A stretch of DNA of 12,984 nt from UBA6626 sp963579995 (GTDB lineage: Bacteria; Planctomycetota; Phycisphaerae; Phycisphaerales; Phycisphaeraceae). Under the pieces are notes generated by a model. The model saw only the letters and a program-made list of their open reading frames with translations, was not told the origin of the DNA and did not search any database. Shown piece by piece: positions 5,981 through 12,712 of this stretch; the first letter of the stretch is position 1, and each line of letters starts with the position of its first letter. The stretch spans positions 1 to 12,984 of the forward strand of contig CAUZIY010000089.1 of NCBI GenBank assembly GCA_963579995.1. The letters run 5' to 3'. The translations under genes and the position numbers were made by a program.

Positions 5981-7897
5981 TTATGCGGCGGCAGCCTGGT
6001 GGGAACCTAACTGTTTGTGTCTTTGCCGCAGATTGTCCAACGCCGAACGAAAAATACCGGACGCCTCATCACAGGCCTGTATAAGCCAGTCAACATTCTC
6101 AATATCACGGTCAAGCCGCTGGCGTTGTTCATCCAGGGCATCGGCGTCTGCATTTTCAATGGCCCGATCAGCTCGTGCCCGTTTGAAGGCGCCAACTGTA
6201 TTGAGCTCATTGACAATACCGAAGACCTCACCCAGCTGCTCCACACCGCGACGAAGCGGTGCCAGACTTTCAAACAACTTGCGCATCTGGACCGGATCAT
6301 GCTGCTTGGCCCGCATCTGCTTAAGAATTGGCAGCGTCTTACACGACAAACGATGTAGATCTGCCACTTGTTCAATCCGGCGGGCCATGACATCCACCAC
6401 CTTGGCCAGCCGCTGCGGATCAAGTTGATGTGGCGGGATAGGCATTGTCGGCACAGTTCGCGTCGCATGCTTCTGTAAGGCCTCATGCAAGGTAATATGT
6501 GTCACATGCTGCTTGGCCAAGCCGCCTTCAGTAGCATCGAGCACGGTTTGTTTAGCCGCAGCAAAGTCCCGCTCAAACTGCTTGAGGTAGGTCCGCATCT
6601 GTTCATCGGTATATACCGGCCGTGCGTGGATATCCTCCATCTTTTGCAAGTGACCTCGATGCCGAACAATCCGCTGCCACTCCATCATTTCAAGCGTGTT
6701 AAACGGCCCCAGTTCACCACTCCATACATCATGAATGGCTGTACCGGGACAGTAATACAGGCCATCTGAGAACCCTAAATCCTGCCCGATGAGAATGATC
6801 GGGTCACATCCCAGGTATTGAGCGAGGTAAAAAGATAGGTGGGCTACCGTCGTACCTGAAGCCATGGGCGCAATCGGCCGGGCCTCTTCACCCAGTAATT
6901 GGTCAAGAAACCTGTTGGCCGTCACACGCTTGGGACCTGGAAAGGCGTCAAGAATAGTCGGGTGTGCAAGCGGTTCGGCTACCAGCGTCACTTCAGGCAG
7001 TGCATCTAGACCTTCGTAGAAACGTTGTGAAATCATGCTGTAATCAAGTGCGGTTACAAAATCAGGTCGAATACCACGGTCCAGTAGCGGCTTGAGCGTG
7101 GTCTGTGCACTGATGATGACCACGTTAGAACGCACCTTGGGATCAGAAAGCAGATCAATATTACGAACAAGGCTCGGACCGGCGCCAACACACACTGCGG
7201 GATAGCCCGATGCGACATTGAGCAATTCATCAGTCACAGCACCAGCCGCGTATTGGTGTAAATTCATCGTCAGGTTATAGATGGTACGAGAAGCATTCAC
7301 GAGGGTGGTGGCAATATTGGTGCGACAGTAGGAAAGCACGTCACCAATTGCCTGGCCAAACTGCTCGATCTGTGACCCGTGCAACTGACGGGTCGGAGGA
7401 TGAGTCAGTAGAATCGTACCTTGGGTGAGCGTTGCGGCGAATCGGTCGATGCGTCCGATCAGTGCTGCCCGATCGACCTGCTCGCCAACAACCATTATGT
7501 TGGGTTGGCCAAGCCACTTGGTATGATCGATTCGTTCCAGTACTGTACGAAATAAGGAAAGATCCGGCTCGTAGACAATCACCAAGACATTGGAGTTGAT
7601 CAATTCACTTAAGAGTTGAACGTGGTATCCCAACCCCAAACCCAGCACGATCACACCGGCATGTTTCTTCAAATCGACCTTGGCCACCATCTTGCTAGCC
7701 TCAGCCATCGGGTCATGGCGGCTTGCTAACGTCAGGGAATGTCCACCGGTATCCACAGACGCGCTCAGCGGGCCGGACCTGGATGCCCGCCATTGAAGTG
7801 GGGCTGGATTGACCTGCCGCAGCCGGCGAGCCAACTGCGGCTCTGTACGGCGTAATTGCACCAAGTTCGCTTCTAAAATGGATTGCATACTTGTCAT
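5981..7897 (-). CDS. Maf/DUF115 family motility-associated glycosyltransferase-like protein
   Basis: A protein of 638 residues from the ATG at 7897 (660 if a TTG at 7963 is used). It shows a Rossmann-like N-terminal region with VIVLGLGLGYHVQLL (82-96) and IVYEPD (107-112), then the DUF115/Maf core: VCVGAGPSLVRNIDLL (235-250), a conserved Asp in TALDYSM (282-288), ASGTTVAHLSFYLAQYLGCD (346-365) and LIGQDLGFSDGLYY (369-382). The last 140 residues are charged and helical with coiled-coil character. Maf proteins transfer CMP-activated nonulosonic sugars (pseudaminate, legionaminate) to flagellin Ser/Thr in the cytoplasm before export. The neighbouring cytidylyltransferase supports that role. DUF115 profiles are also labelled as archaeal MptE-like pterin kinases, but the length and context favour Maf. 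No Shine-Dalgarno is clear; ATG 7888 is another possible start. First gene of a three-gene minus-strand set. Confidence 0.87.
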   Translation of the reverse strand: MTSMQSILEANLVQLRRTEPQLARRLRQVNPAPLQWRASRSGPLSASVDTGGHSLTLASRHDPMAEASKMVAKVDLKKHAGVIVLGLGLGYHVQLLSELINSNVLVIVYEPDLSLFRTVLERIDHTKWLGQPNIMVVGEQVDRAALIGRIDRFAATLTQGTILLTHPPTRQLHGSQIEQFGQAIGDVLSYCRTNIATTLVNASRTIYNLTMNLHQYAAGAVTDELLNVASGYPAVCVGAGPSLVRNIDLLSDPKVRSNVVIISAQTTLKPLLDRGIRPDFVTALDYSMISQRFYEGLDALPEVTLVAEPLAHPTILDAFPGPKRVTANRFLDQLLGEEARPIAPMASGTTVAHLSFYLAQYLGCDPIILIGQDLGFSDGLYYCPGTAIHDVWSGELGPFNTLEMMEWQRIVRHRGHLQKMEDIHARPVYTDEQMRTYLKQFERDFAAAKQTVLDATEGGLAKQHVTHITLHEALQKHATRTVPTMPIPPHQLDPQRLAKVVDVMARRIEQVADLHRLSCKTLPILKQMRAKQHDPVQMRKLFESLAPLRRGVEQLGEVFGIVNELNTVGAFKRARADRAIENADADALDEQRQRLDRDIENVDWLIQACDEASGIFRSALDNLRQRHKQLGSHQAAAA

Positions 7898-7972
7898 GGC
7901 CAGTTTGTTAGTTATCGGAAGCCAGTCAACAAATGCTTGAGCCGCCTTGCCCCACGGCTGCAACTAAAAACC

Positions 7973-8608
7973 ATGCAAACCAAGATCGTGCCCCCCCAGT
8001 TCCACCGACAGGAACTGCCAGGAATGGCTCGACTACTGCTTGAAGAACCCAATGTCCTGATTATTTCACGCGGGGTGGTGGCCAGTATCCTTGTGCTATT
8101 GGCATACCCAAGACGCCAGCAACACCTCCTTATCACCGCGGTGGGACTGGCTGTGCTGGCAATCGCAACCGGAATAATCAGCATGTTTGTGATCACTGAC
8201 CGTGAGCAGATTATCGGCAATACCCGCTCGTTCGTTGCCGCAACGAGCCCCATGGACTTAACCTCCCTAGAAGAGCTGATGTCGGCAACGATAGAACTTC
8301 ACGGTCCGAAAAATCAACTTTGGCTGCAAGGCCGAGCACCAATTCCCCACCATCTCAATGCGGTAACAGCCAGGCTCAATGTCTCAAAGCAGACCCTGCA
8401 AGAATCACATGCTCAGATTGAATCGGAACGTACCGGCCTGTCAGCCATACAGTTGCACACCACGGTGGAGGTTGAGGGTTTTCTCCGAACGGTCACAACC
8501 ACCTGGATATTGCGATGGCAATTGGGCGGCGACGATTGCTGGCGTATGATGGGTGTCCAGTGGCGGGACATGGACGGTCACGAACCACGACAGGAATTTT
8601 GGCATTGA
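7973..8608 (+). CDS. Membrane-anchored protein of unknown function, possible NTF2-like C-terminus
   Basis: A 211-residue protein from ATG 7973; an internal ATG at 8024 with AGGA about 10 bases ahead is an alternative that would remove the first 17 residues. I do not recognise the family. Two hydrophobic stretches occur near the N-terminus, at about 28-45 and 51-74, separated by a basic PRRQQ turn. After ITDRE a soluble region of about 135 residues follows. Its end alternates hydrophobic and polar residues with Trp-rich strands (TTTWILRWQLGGDDCWRMMG at 175-194), which could be a small alpha/beta cone fold such as NTF2/SnoaL; this is a weak structural guess. The C-terminal domain would sit on one side of the membrane behind a hairpin anchor. 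It starts 75 bases from the divergent Maf gene and ends 23 bases before the secreted protein gene, so it probably heads the folK/SDR operon. Confidence 0.65.
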   Translation: MQTKIVPPQFHRQELPGMARLLLEEPNVLIISRGVVASILVLLAYPRRQQHLLITAVGLAVLAIATGIISMFVITDREQIIGNTRSFVAATSPMDLTSLEELMSATIELHGPKNQLWLQGRAPIPHHLNAVTARLNVSKQTLQESHAQIESERTGLSAIQLHTTVEVEGFLRTVTTTWILRWQLGGDDCWRMMGVQWRDMDGHEPRQEFWH

Positions 8609-8631
8609 GAACTTGAACTACGACCAACACA

Positions 8632-9624
8632 ATGGATTACCCGCACACTTCATACTGGTTCGTGCTCCTATTCATCGGACTGGCTTGCGCCCCGACAAGA
8701 TCACCTGCCAGTCAAAATGGGGCGGTGAACACGGCCCAATCAACGGCAATCGAAACGGTTAACCTGCGACCAGTTTTCCAGGTTAATCGCCGGACCCGCT
8801 ACAGGGTGTGGACCCAAATCCACCACACGATGACCGACCCTGGCGGCGGTATCACCCACGTCCAGTACGAAATCAGGGGCGAACTGACGTGGCTTGTACA
8901 AAGTGTCGAGGATGATGGCTCAGCAACCTGTGTAATGGAAATCGACTGGTTGACAAGCAACCAGACGAAGGACAATGGCATCATCCAGCATAACGATTCG
9001 CGCCAGCCAAGCGGGGATTTGGATCTAACGCACAGCCGCCTTGTAGCCATGGCAAGCACGCCAGTTTCGTTTCAAGTTGCCGCCGATGGACTGGTACATA
9101 GTGTCAACGGCACCGATGCCATTCGCCAGTTCGCAGAAGACTCCGTCGATATATCTGAAGAACTTGACCTTCACCTCATTGAATCTGCAACAGACCTGGC
9201 CATGATCGCCGCAGCACCCGATTCGGCTGCAGCCCACGACACCTGGCCAGTTGAATTCACCTGGGCTCATGATCTGGGGAGGCTGCAATACAACACCACC
9301 TTCACACTGACATCCGTTGAACAGATCGCAGGCATCAAGGTCGCGATCGCCAAGGCCAATGCCCCACTGCAGCTAAACGCTGACACCCAGAAAGTCCGTG
9401 CGGCGCTGCGACTTCCCAAGTTGATGCCTGACCCTGAGGTTCAACTCGCATCCGGATCATTCAGGACCCAGGTCATGTTCGACCTTTCGAGACACGAGGC
9501 AGTAGGCCGCAACACGATTGAACACCTGGATATCCAGCTCGTATTTTCCCAGTTTGATCAGTCGGCAACCTTCGGTTTCAAAGAATACATTCATAGCCAG
9601 GCACTACGCATTGATGAGCAATAA
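8632..9624 (+). CDS. Secreted DUF6263-like protein
   Basis: A 330-residue exported protein. The N-terminus has a hydrophobic core WFVLLFIGLACA (9-20) followed by small and polar residues, consistent with a Sec signal peptide; Cys19 could be a lipoprotein cysteine, but the preceding Gly-Leu-Ala is a poor lipobox. The mature part opens with NLRPVFQVNRRTRYRVWTQI (44-63), then strands ending in VQSVEDDGSATCVMEIDWL (89-107), and later VSFQVAADGLVHSVNG (144-159). This pattern of alternating strands with a VEDDGSATV-type turn and a late x-D-G-x-V-x-S-V-x-G turn resembles the DUF6263 family, whose role is unknown. It is beta-rich with a helical insert around 165-200. Its stop (TAA 9622-9624) overlaps the folK ATG by 11 bases, suggesting translational coupling. 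No other function can be read. Confidence 0.7.
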   Translation: MDYPHTSYWFVLLFIGLACAPTRSPASQNGAVNTAQSTAIETVNLRPVFQVNRRTRYRVWTQIHHTMTDPGGGITHVQYEIRGELTWLVQSVEDDGSATCVMEIDWLTSNQTKDNGIIQHNDSRQPSGDLDLTHSRLVAMASTPVSFQVAADGLVHSVNGTDAIRQFAEDSVDISEELDLHLIESATDLAMIAAAPDSAAAHDTWPVEFTWAHDLGRLQYNTTFTLTSVEQIAGIKVAIAKANAPLQLNADTQKVRAALRLPKLMPDPEVQLASGSFRTQVMFDLSRHEAVGRNTIEHLDIQLVFSQFDQSATFGFKEYIHSQALRIDEQ

Positions 9625-10195
9625 TACGGTGACGCAAAGAGTATTCGTGAGTATTGGTAGTAATATCGACCCAAAAGAAAATATTATCCGTATCCTCTAT
9701 GAACTTCTTGAACAGTTCAGACAGATTGACATGAGTCGTATCATTGAAACCGACCCAGTCGGCGTAAATACGTGCCGCAATTTCCTGAATTGTTCTGCTT
9801 GTATCAGCACAGACGAGAATCCGGACCAACTCAAAGGGCAATTCAGCCAGATTGAGACTGCCCTGGGCCGTAACCGCGACGATGAAAATCGCAAACAAAA
9901 AAGCCGACCAGCCGATCTGGACATCCTGTTTTGCATTGGCAAGGGACAGCGCAGCATCAATTGCCTGCTCATGCCCACCGAATCATATGTTCGCCCAACA
10001 CTTATCGAATTACTTCATTATCTAGATATTAAATGCCCCGTCGACATGCCACCACTACCCAAAGGCGTGGAAATTCCCGTGGCTGACATGACTGTGGGCA
10101 GGTCCCCCATCCACCTGTCACGTAGCGATGATCCCAACTCGATATCTCCCAACCGCAGCCTTCTTTATGAACAGCAAACAAGACGACCACAATAG
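9614..10195 (+). CDS. folK: 2-amino-4-hydroxy-6-hydroxymethyldihydropteridine diphosphokinase (HPPK), divergent
   Basis: A 193-residue cytoplasmic enzyme predicted to transfer pyrophosphate from ATP to 6-hydroxymethyl-7,8-dihydropterin in folate synthesis. Visible signature parts are VFVSIGSNIDPKENI (10-24), IETDPVG (44-50), FLNCSACI (57-64), IETALGRNR (80-88) and SRPADLDIL (97-105), which keeps the Asp-Leu-Asp magnesium pair (D101, D103). The canonical GPRTLD is changed to SRPADLD. After it, the usual Pro-His of the nucleotide site reads Pro-Thr (121-122), although the following Arg (R127) is kept. A tail of about 40 residues past the HPPK core is Ser/Arg/Pro rich. The start is the ATG at 9614 inside the previous gene's last codons; upstream in-frame ATGs would add unrelated residues. 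The next gene overlaps its end by about 29 bases. Confidence in the family is high, in full activity moderate. Confidence 0.87.
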   Translation: MSNNTVTQRVFVSIGSNIDPKENIIRILYELLEQFRQIDMSRIIETDPVGVNTCRNFLNCSACISTDENPDQLKGQFSQIETALGRNRDDENRKQKSRPADLDILFCIGKGQRSINCLLMPTESYVRPTLIELLHYLDIKCPVDMPPLPKGVEIPVADMTVGRSPIHLSRSDDPNSISPNRSLLYEQQTRRPQ

Positions 10196-10961
10196 CCCTG
10201 ACCAGTCCCGCCCCGCAGCCTTGGTGACAGGAGGTGCCATACGAATGGGACGAGCTATTGTGCTGGCCCTTGCTCGCCATGGTTATGACCTGGCCATTCA
10301 CTACAACACCTCACGTGCCGAAGCCGAGGAGACGGCAAACCAGGTCCATGACTGCAATGCAAGGTGTAAACTCTTTCAGTGGGATTTAAATGACATTGAA
10401 AATATTGGCACTTGGCTGGGGGATATACAAAAGTGTTTCCCAAATCTACAGGTCCTGGTCAACAACGCCTCGGATTACCATCAAGCCGTGATTAGAAACA
10501 CCAGGCCAGATGACTTCGACCGACAAATCGCCGTTAATCTACGGGCCCCCTTTTTCCTCACGCAGGCATTTGGTCAGCAATGCAGATCAGGACAGATCAT
10601 TAATATCCTAGACAATAAAATCGCATCCAATCAAAACGCCTACGCCGCCTACCTGATCAGCAAAAAGGCGTTGGCAGAACTGACCAAAATGGCAGCTTAC
10701 GAACTGGCACCCGCTATTCGAGTCAATGCAGTTGCACCCGGCGTGGTGCTACCAGCATCGTCGCGAAGTTCGGCGTATATCGACTGGCGCATTGATGGAA
10801 TTCCTTTACGCAAGCAGGGTCACACCGATCATGTAACGCAGGCGATTGTTTCCATCTTGAAAAATGAATTTATCACCGGGCAAATCCTGACTGTCGACGG
10901 TGGCGAATCTGTTTCCCACACCGGCCGCCATGCGGCAAACTACGAGAAACCAAAAGAATAA
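10167..10961 (+). CDS. folM: SDR family pteridine reductase (FolM/PTR1-like)
   Basis: A 264-residue NAD(P)H-dependent short-chain dehydrogenase. The cofactor loop TGGAIRMG (21-28) has the TGX3RXG form typical of pteridine reductases (FolM, PTR1) instead of the usual TGX3GXG. VNNAS (98-102) is the SDR structural motif. The active site is Asp149, then Tyr162 and Lys166 in the YLISK sequence: Asp replaces the common catalytic Ser and sits 13 residues before Tyr, exactly as I recall for PTR1. RVNAVAPGVV (185-194) and GQILTVDGG (238-246) complete the fold. It would reduce dihydrofolate, dihydrobiopterin or dihydromonapterin. Following folK directly with an overlap, it fits a tetrahydrofolate or pterin route. 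ATG 10167 gives 15 residues before the fold; an in-frame ATG at 10128 would add 13 more and cannot be excluded. Neither has a clear ribosome binding site. The gene symbol is by family signature, not by tested function. Confidence 0.83.
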   Translation: MNSKQDDHNSPDQSRPAALVTGGAIRMGRAIVLALARHGYDLAIHYNTSRAEAEETANQVHDCNARCKLFQWDLNDIENIGTWLGDIQKCFPNLQVLVNNASDYHQAVIRNTRPDDFDRQIAVNLRAPFFLTQAFGQQCRSGQIINILDNKIASNQNAYAAYLISKKALAELTKMAAYELAPAIRVNAVAPGVVLPASSRSSAYIDWRIDGIPLRKQGHTDHVTQAIVSILKNEFITGQILTVDGGESVSHTGRHAANYEKPKE

Positions 10962-11324
10962 AAAGATGAACGGACCGATGCACAAGACCCTCCGGCATGT
11001 TCTGGAGCCTGCATCATCTACCATTCATACTGGAGCCACCATCGATACGTGCTGTCGATCGCTGCCACGGTGAACAGACAATGACCACATGAAGTCGCCA
11101 ATCGACCGGGCAACACACACGCACCCCACCTATATTGGCTAAACGATAAAAAGCATGGCTCGGAAAATCCGAGCCATGCCCATATTCAGCATATTCAAAT
11201 GCGGCCTCAGACCGACCAACCGCGAGGGTCTGCCCCGATGGGAAACAGAGCAATCACCTCTTAATAACCGATTGACGACCGGCAAAAAAATCCCATCCGC
11301 TCTAACCTGCTCATTGGCCAGCGA
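10962..11324. other. Convergent intergenic stretch and long 3' untranslated region
   Basis: No convincing gene lies between the SDR stop and the stop of the PEP-CTERM gene. Short frames of 36 to 98 codons exist but show no start signal or protein-like composition. The left part (10962-11147) contains only a TGGAGCC pair at about 30 bases and no plus-strand terminator that I can see. The middle has the minus-strand terminator listed separately. The right part, 11180-11324, would be a 145-base 3' untranslated region of the PEP-CTERM gene; it has a tandem CATATTCA unit at 11181-11197. Confidence 0.5.
11148..11179 (-). terminator. Strong intrinsic terminator for the PEP-CTERM gene
   Basis: GCATGGCTCGGA at 11153-11164 pairs perfectly with TCCGAGCCATGC at 11168-11179, a 12-bp stem with a 3-base loop. 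On the minus strand the stem is followed at once by TTTTTAT (11152-11146). This is a textbook Rho-independent terminator for the gene ending at 11325, placed 145 bases after its stop. On the plus strand no T-run follows, so any stop of read-through from the SDR gene would rely on the hairpin alone. Confidence 0.9.
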
Positions 11325-12560
11325 TCAGTTGCGACCCCGGCGAATCAGCCCAATCAATCCCAATGACAGAACCGTCAAAACCGAAGGTTCCGGTATCACA
11401 TTAGCACTAAGGCCGGCTGATTGCAGTGCTGATGACAGCGAACCGGACTGAGCTGCACTCCAGTTTGCACCCACAACACCCAGATCCGCAACATCAACGG
11501 CACCATCCAAGTTGGCGTCACCGTCAACGTATGTCACGCTATTGCCATTGAAGTTGGCGCCGATGATGCCCAGGTCAGCCACGTCCACGGTACCGTCACA
11601 ATTAAAGTCACCAGGAACTGAGGTGCCAGGACCTTTAGGGCCGCACGCCGCGGAATCATTATGGGCAAGGCTTATTCCCGAGTTGTCGCCGAAAAGGCCA
11701 CTGGAAACATACTCTCCCAGATGGTTCAGGTCCGAGTCATACCGATGCACATTGGGTGTACCGTTCCAGCCCCGGCCAACAAAGACGTTTCCGTCATCAT
11801 TAAAAGTAAGTGAACGTGGCCAACCACTGCCATGACTGGCGATATTCTCACTGAGCAGAATGCTTCCCGTGCCACCGTCTAGTTTGAATAAAGTATCGTG
11901 ATTGCCATCGCTCCGGCCAAGCCCGTAAAGATTGCCATCGGGCCCTTCCTGGATCGCAAATATAGGACCTGGATCCGGTCCAAAGTTAGCAACCTGGGGC
12001 CATTGAAAACTGCTCGTACCCCCCGAGGCGTCAAACTGGCGGATCGAAGTATAATCTGCCACGGTCGCGAACAGGTTGCCGGAAACTAGGCCGACCACAA
12101 CGTCCTGTCCCGAATCGATGGGCAGGTCATTGATCGACTTGCCAAGGCCAGTTCCATCCGGTGCAATTGCCATAACAGCACTGGCGACCGCACTGTCCCG
12201 GATCATGACATGGAGATTGCCATCCGAATCGAAGTCCATGCCATTCGTACGACGACCCAATTCAAAGAATGTGGCTTCCTGCTGTACGCCCGTCAACGGG
12301 TCGTAACGCCTGATGGCAGTATTCTCAGCAATATATAAAAGACCGTCTGGCCCAAGAAGTGCATAATTGGGACTGTCCAGACCGGTGGCTAAGGGTGTTG
12401 AATTAAGCGACCCAGTCGCCCCATCTACCACATAGATCTCACCCTGACTGCGACTGACAACGTACAGATCCAAAGCATCCGCTGATGTGACATCACATAA
12501 CCCAAAATAAAATCCAACAGTGAAGATCGTGGTGATTAAAAGCAGTACCCGTTTAGTCAT
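11325..12560 (-). CDS. Secreted beta-propeller-like protein with dockerin pair and PEP-CTERM anchor
   Basis: A 411-residue exported protein. Residues 1-28 are a signal peptide (MTKRVLLLITTIF core, small residues SADA at its end). Residues about 31-300 form repeating strands with NHL/SMP-30-like blades: LYVVSRSQGEIYVVDGATG (32-50), LLGPDGLLYIAENTAIRRYD (68-87), MDFDSDGNLHVM (108-119), IQEGPDGNLYGLGRSDG (203-219) and LTFNDDGNVFVGRGWNG (251-267). Next come two dockerin type I calcium loops, GDFNCDGTVDVADLG (317-331) and GDANLDGAVDVADLG (347-361). The C-terminus is a PEP-CTERM signal: IPEPS (389-393), a short hydrophobic helix (394-406) and the basic tail RRGRN. An exosortase would be expected to cut at PEP, leaving the protein anchored or released at the surface. 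GGGGAG lies 8 bases before the ATG. The ligand or substrate is unknown. Confidence 0.9.
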   Translation of the reverse strand: MTKRVLLLITTIFTVGFYFGLCDVTSADALDLYVVSRSQGEIYVVDGATGSLNSTPLATGLDSPNYALLGPDGLLYIAENTAIRRYDPLTGVQQEATFFELGRRTNGMDFDSDGNLHVMIRDSAVASAVMAIAPDGTGLGKSINDLPIDSGQDVVVGLVSGNLFATVADYTSIRQFDASGGTSSFQWPQVANFGPDPGPIFAIQEGPDGNLYGLGRSDGNHDTLFKLDGGTGSILLSENIASHGSGWPRSLTFNDDGNVFVGRGWNGTPNVHRYDSDLNHLGEYVSSGLFGDNSGISLAHNDSAACGPKGPGTSVPGDFNCDGTVDVADLGIIGANFNGNSVTYVDGDANLDGAVDVADLGVVGANWSAAQSGSLSSALQSAGLSANVIPEPSVLTVLSLGLIGLIRRGRN

Positions 12561-12568
12561 AATTAATT

Positions 12569-12574
12569 CTCCCC
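12569..12574 (-). promoter_or_regulatory. Ribosome binding site of the PEP-CTERM propeller gene
   Basis: GGGGAG on the minus strand sits 8 bases before the ATG at 12560-12558. It is one of the few clear Shine-Dalgarno sequences in this window and fixes the start of the signal peptide. Confidence 0.7.
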
Positions 12575-12581
12575 ACCAATT

Positions 12582-12611
12582 TGTATAACATCGTTTGCCA
12601 GCACATGTTCA
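12582..12611 (-). promoter_or_regulatory. Weak sigma-70-like promoter for the propeller gene
   Basis: On the minus strand TGAACA (12611-12606) and TATACA (12587-12582) are spaced by 18 bases and lie about 22 bases before the start codon. Each hexamer agrees with the consensus only partly, so this is a candidate. A terminator just upstream means the gene needs its own promoter here. Confidence 0.3.
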
Positions 12612-12632
12612 TCCCTCGGATTTCCATTCCCG

Positions 12633-12669
12633 TAAAAACAAGTAGACCCATCAAGATTGCCGGGCCTAC
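12633..12669 (-). terminator. Intrinsic terminator after the rightmost PEP-CTERM gene
   Basis: On the minus strand GTAGGCCC (12669-12662) pairs with GGGTCTAC (12649-12642), 8 bp with one G-U pair and a 12-base loop, followed by TTGTTTTTA. It lies 44 bases beyond the stop at 12713, so it would end that transcript and isolate the propeller gene. Confidence 0.65.
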
Positions 12670-12712
12670 CGTTATCAGGTTCCAACAATTCACTTGGATT
12701 TTATTTACAACC

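Noticed and set aside
6007..6486. Open frames of 113 to 159 codons on both strands over the Maf C-terminus
   Set aside because: They only mirror the Maf frame; their sequences are Ser/Arg/Cys-rich and lack domain features.
5981..7897. Reading the DUF115 protein as a pterin kinase partner for the nearby folK and SDR genes
   Set aside because: The family label is shared with archaeal MptE, but the length, the Maf-like motifs and the CMP-sugar neighbour point to glycosylation; it is also on the opposite strand from folK.
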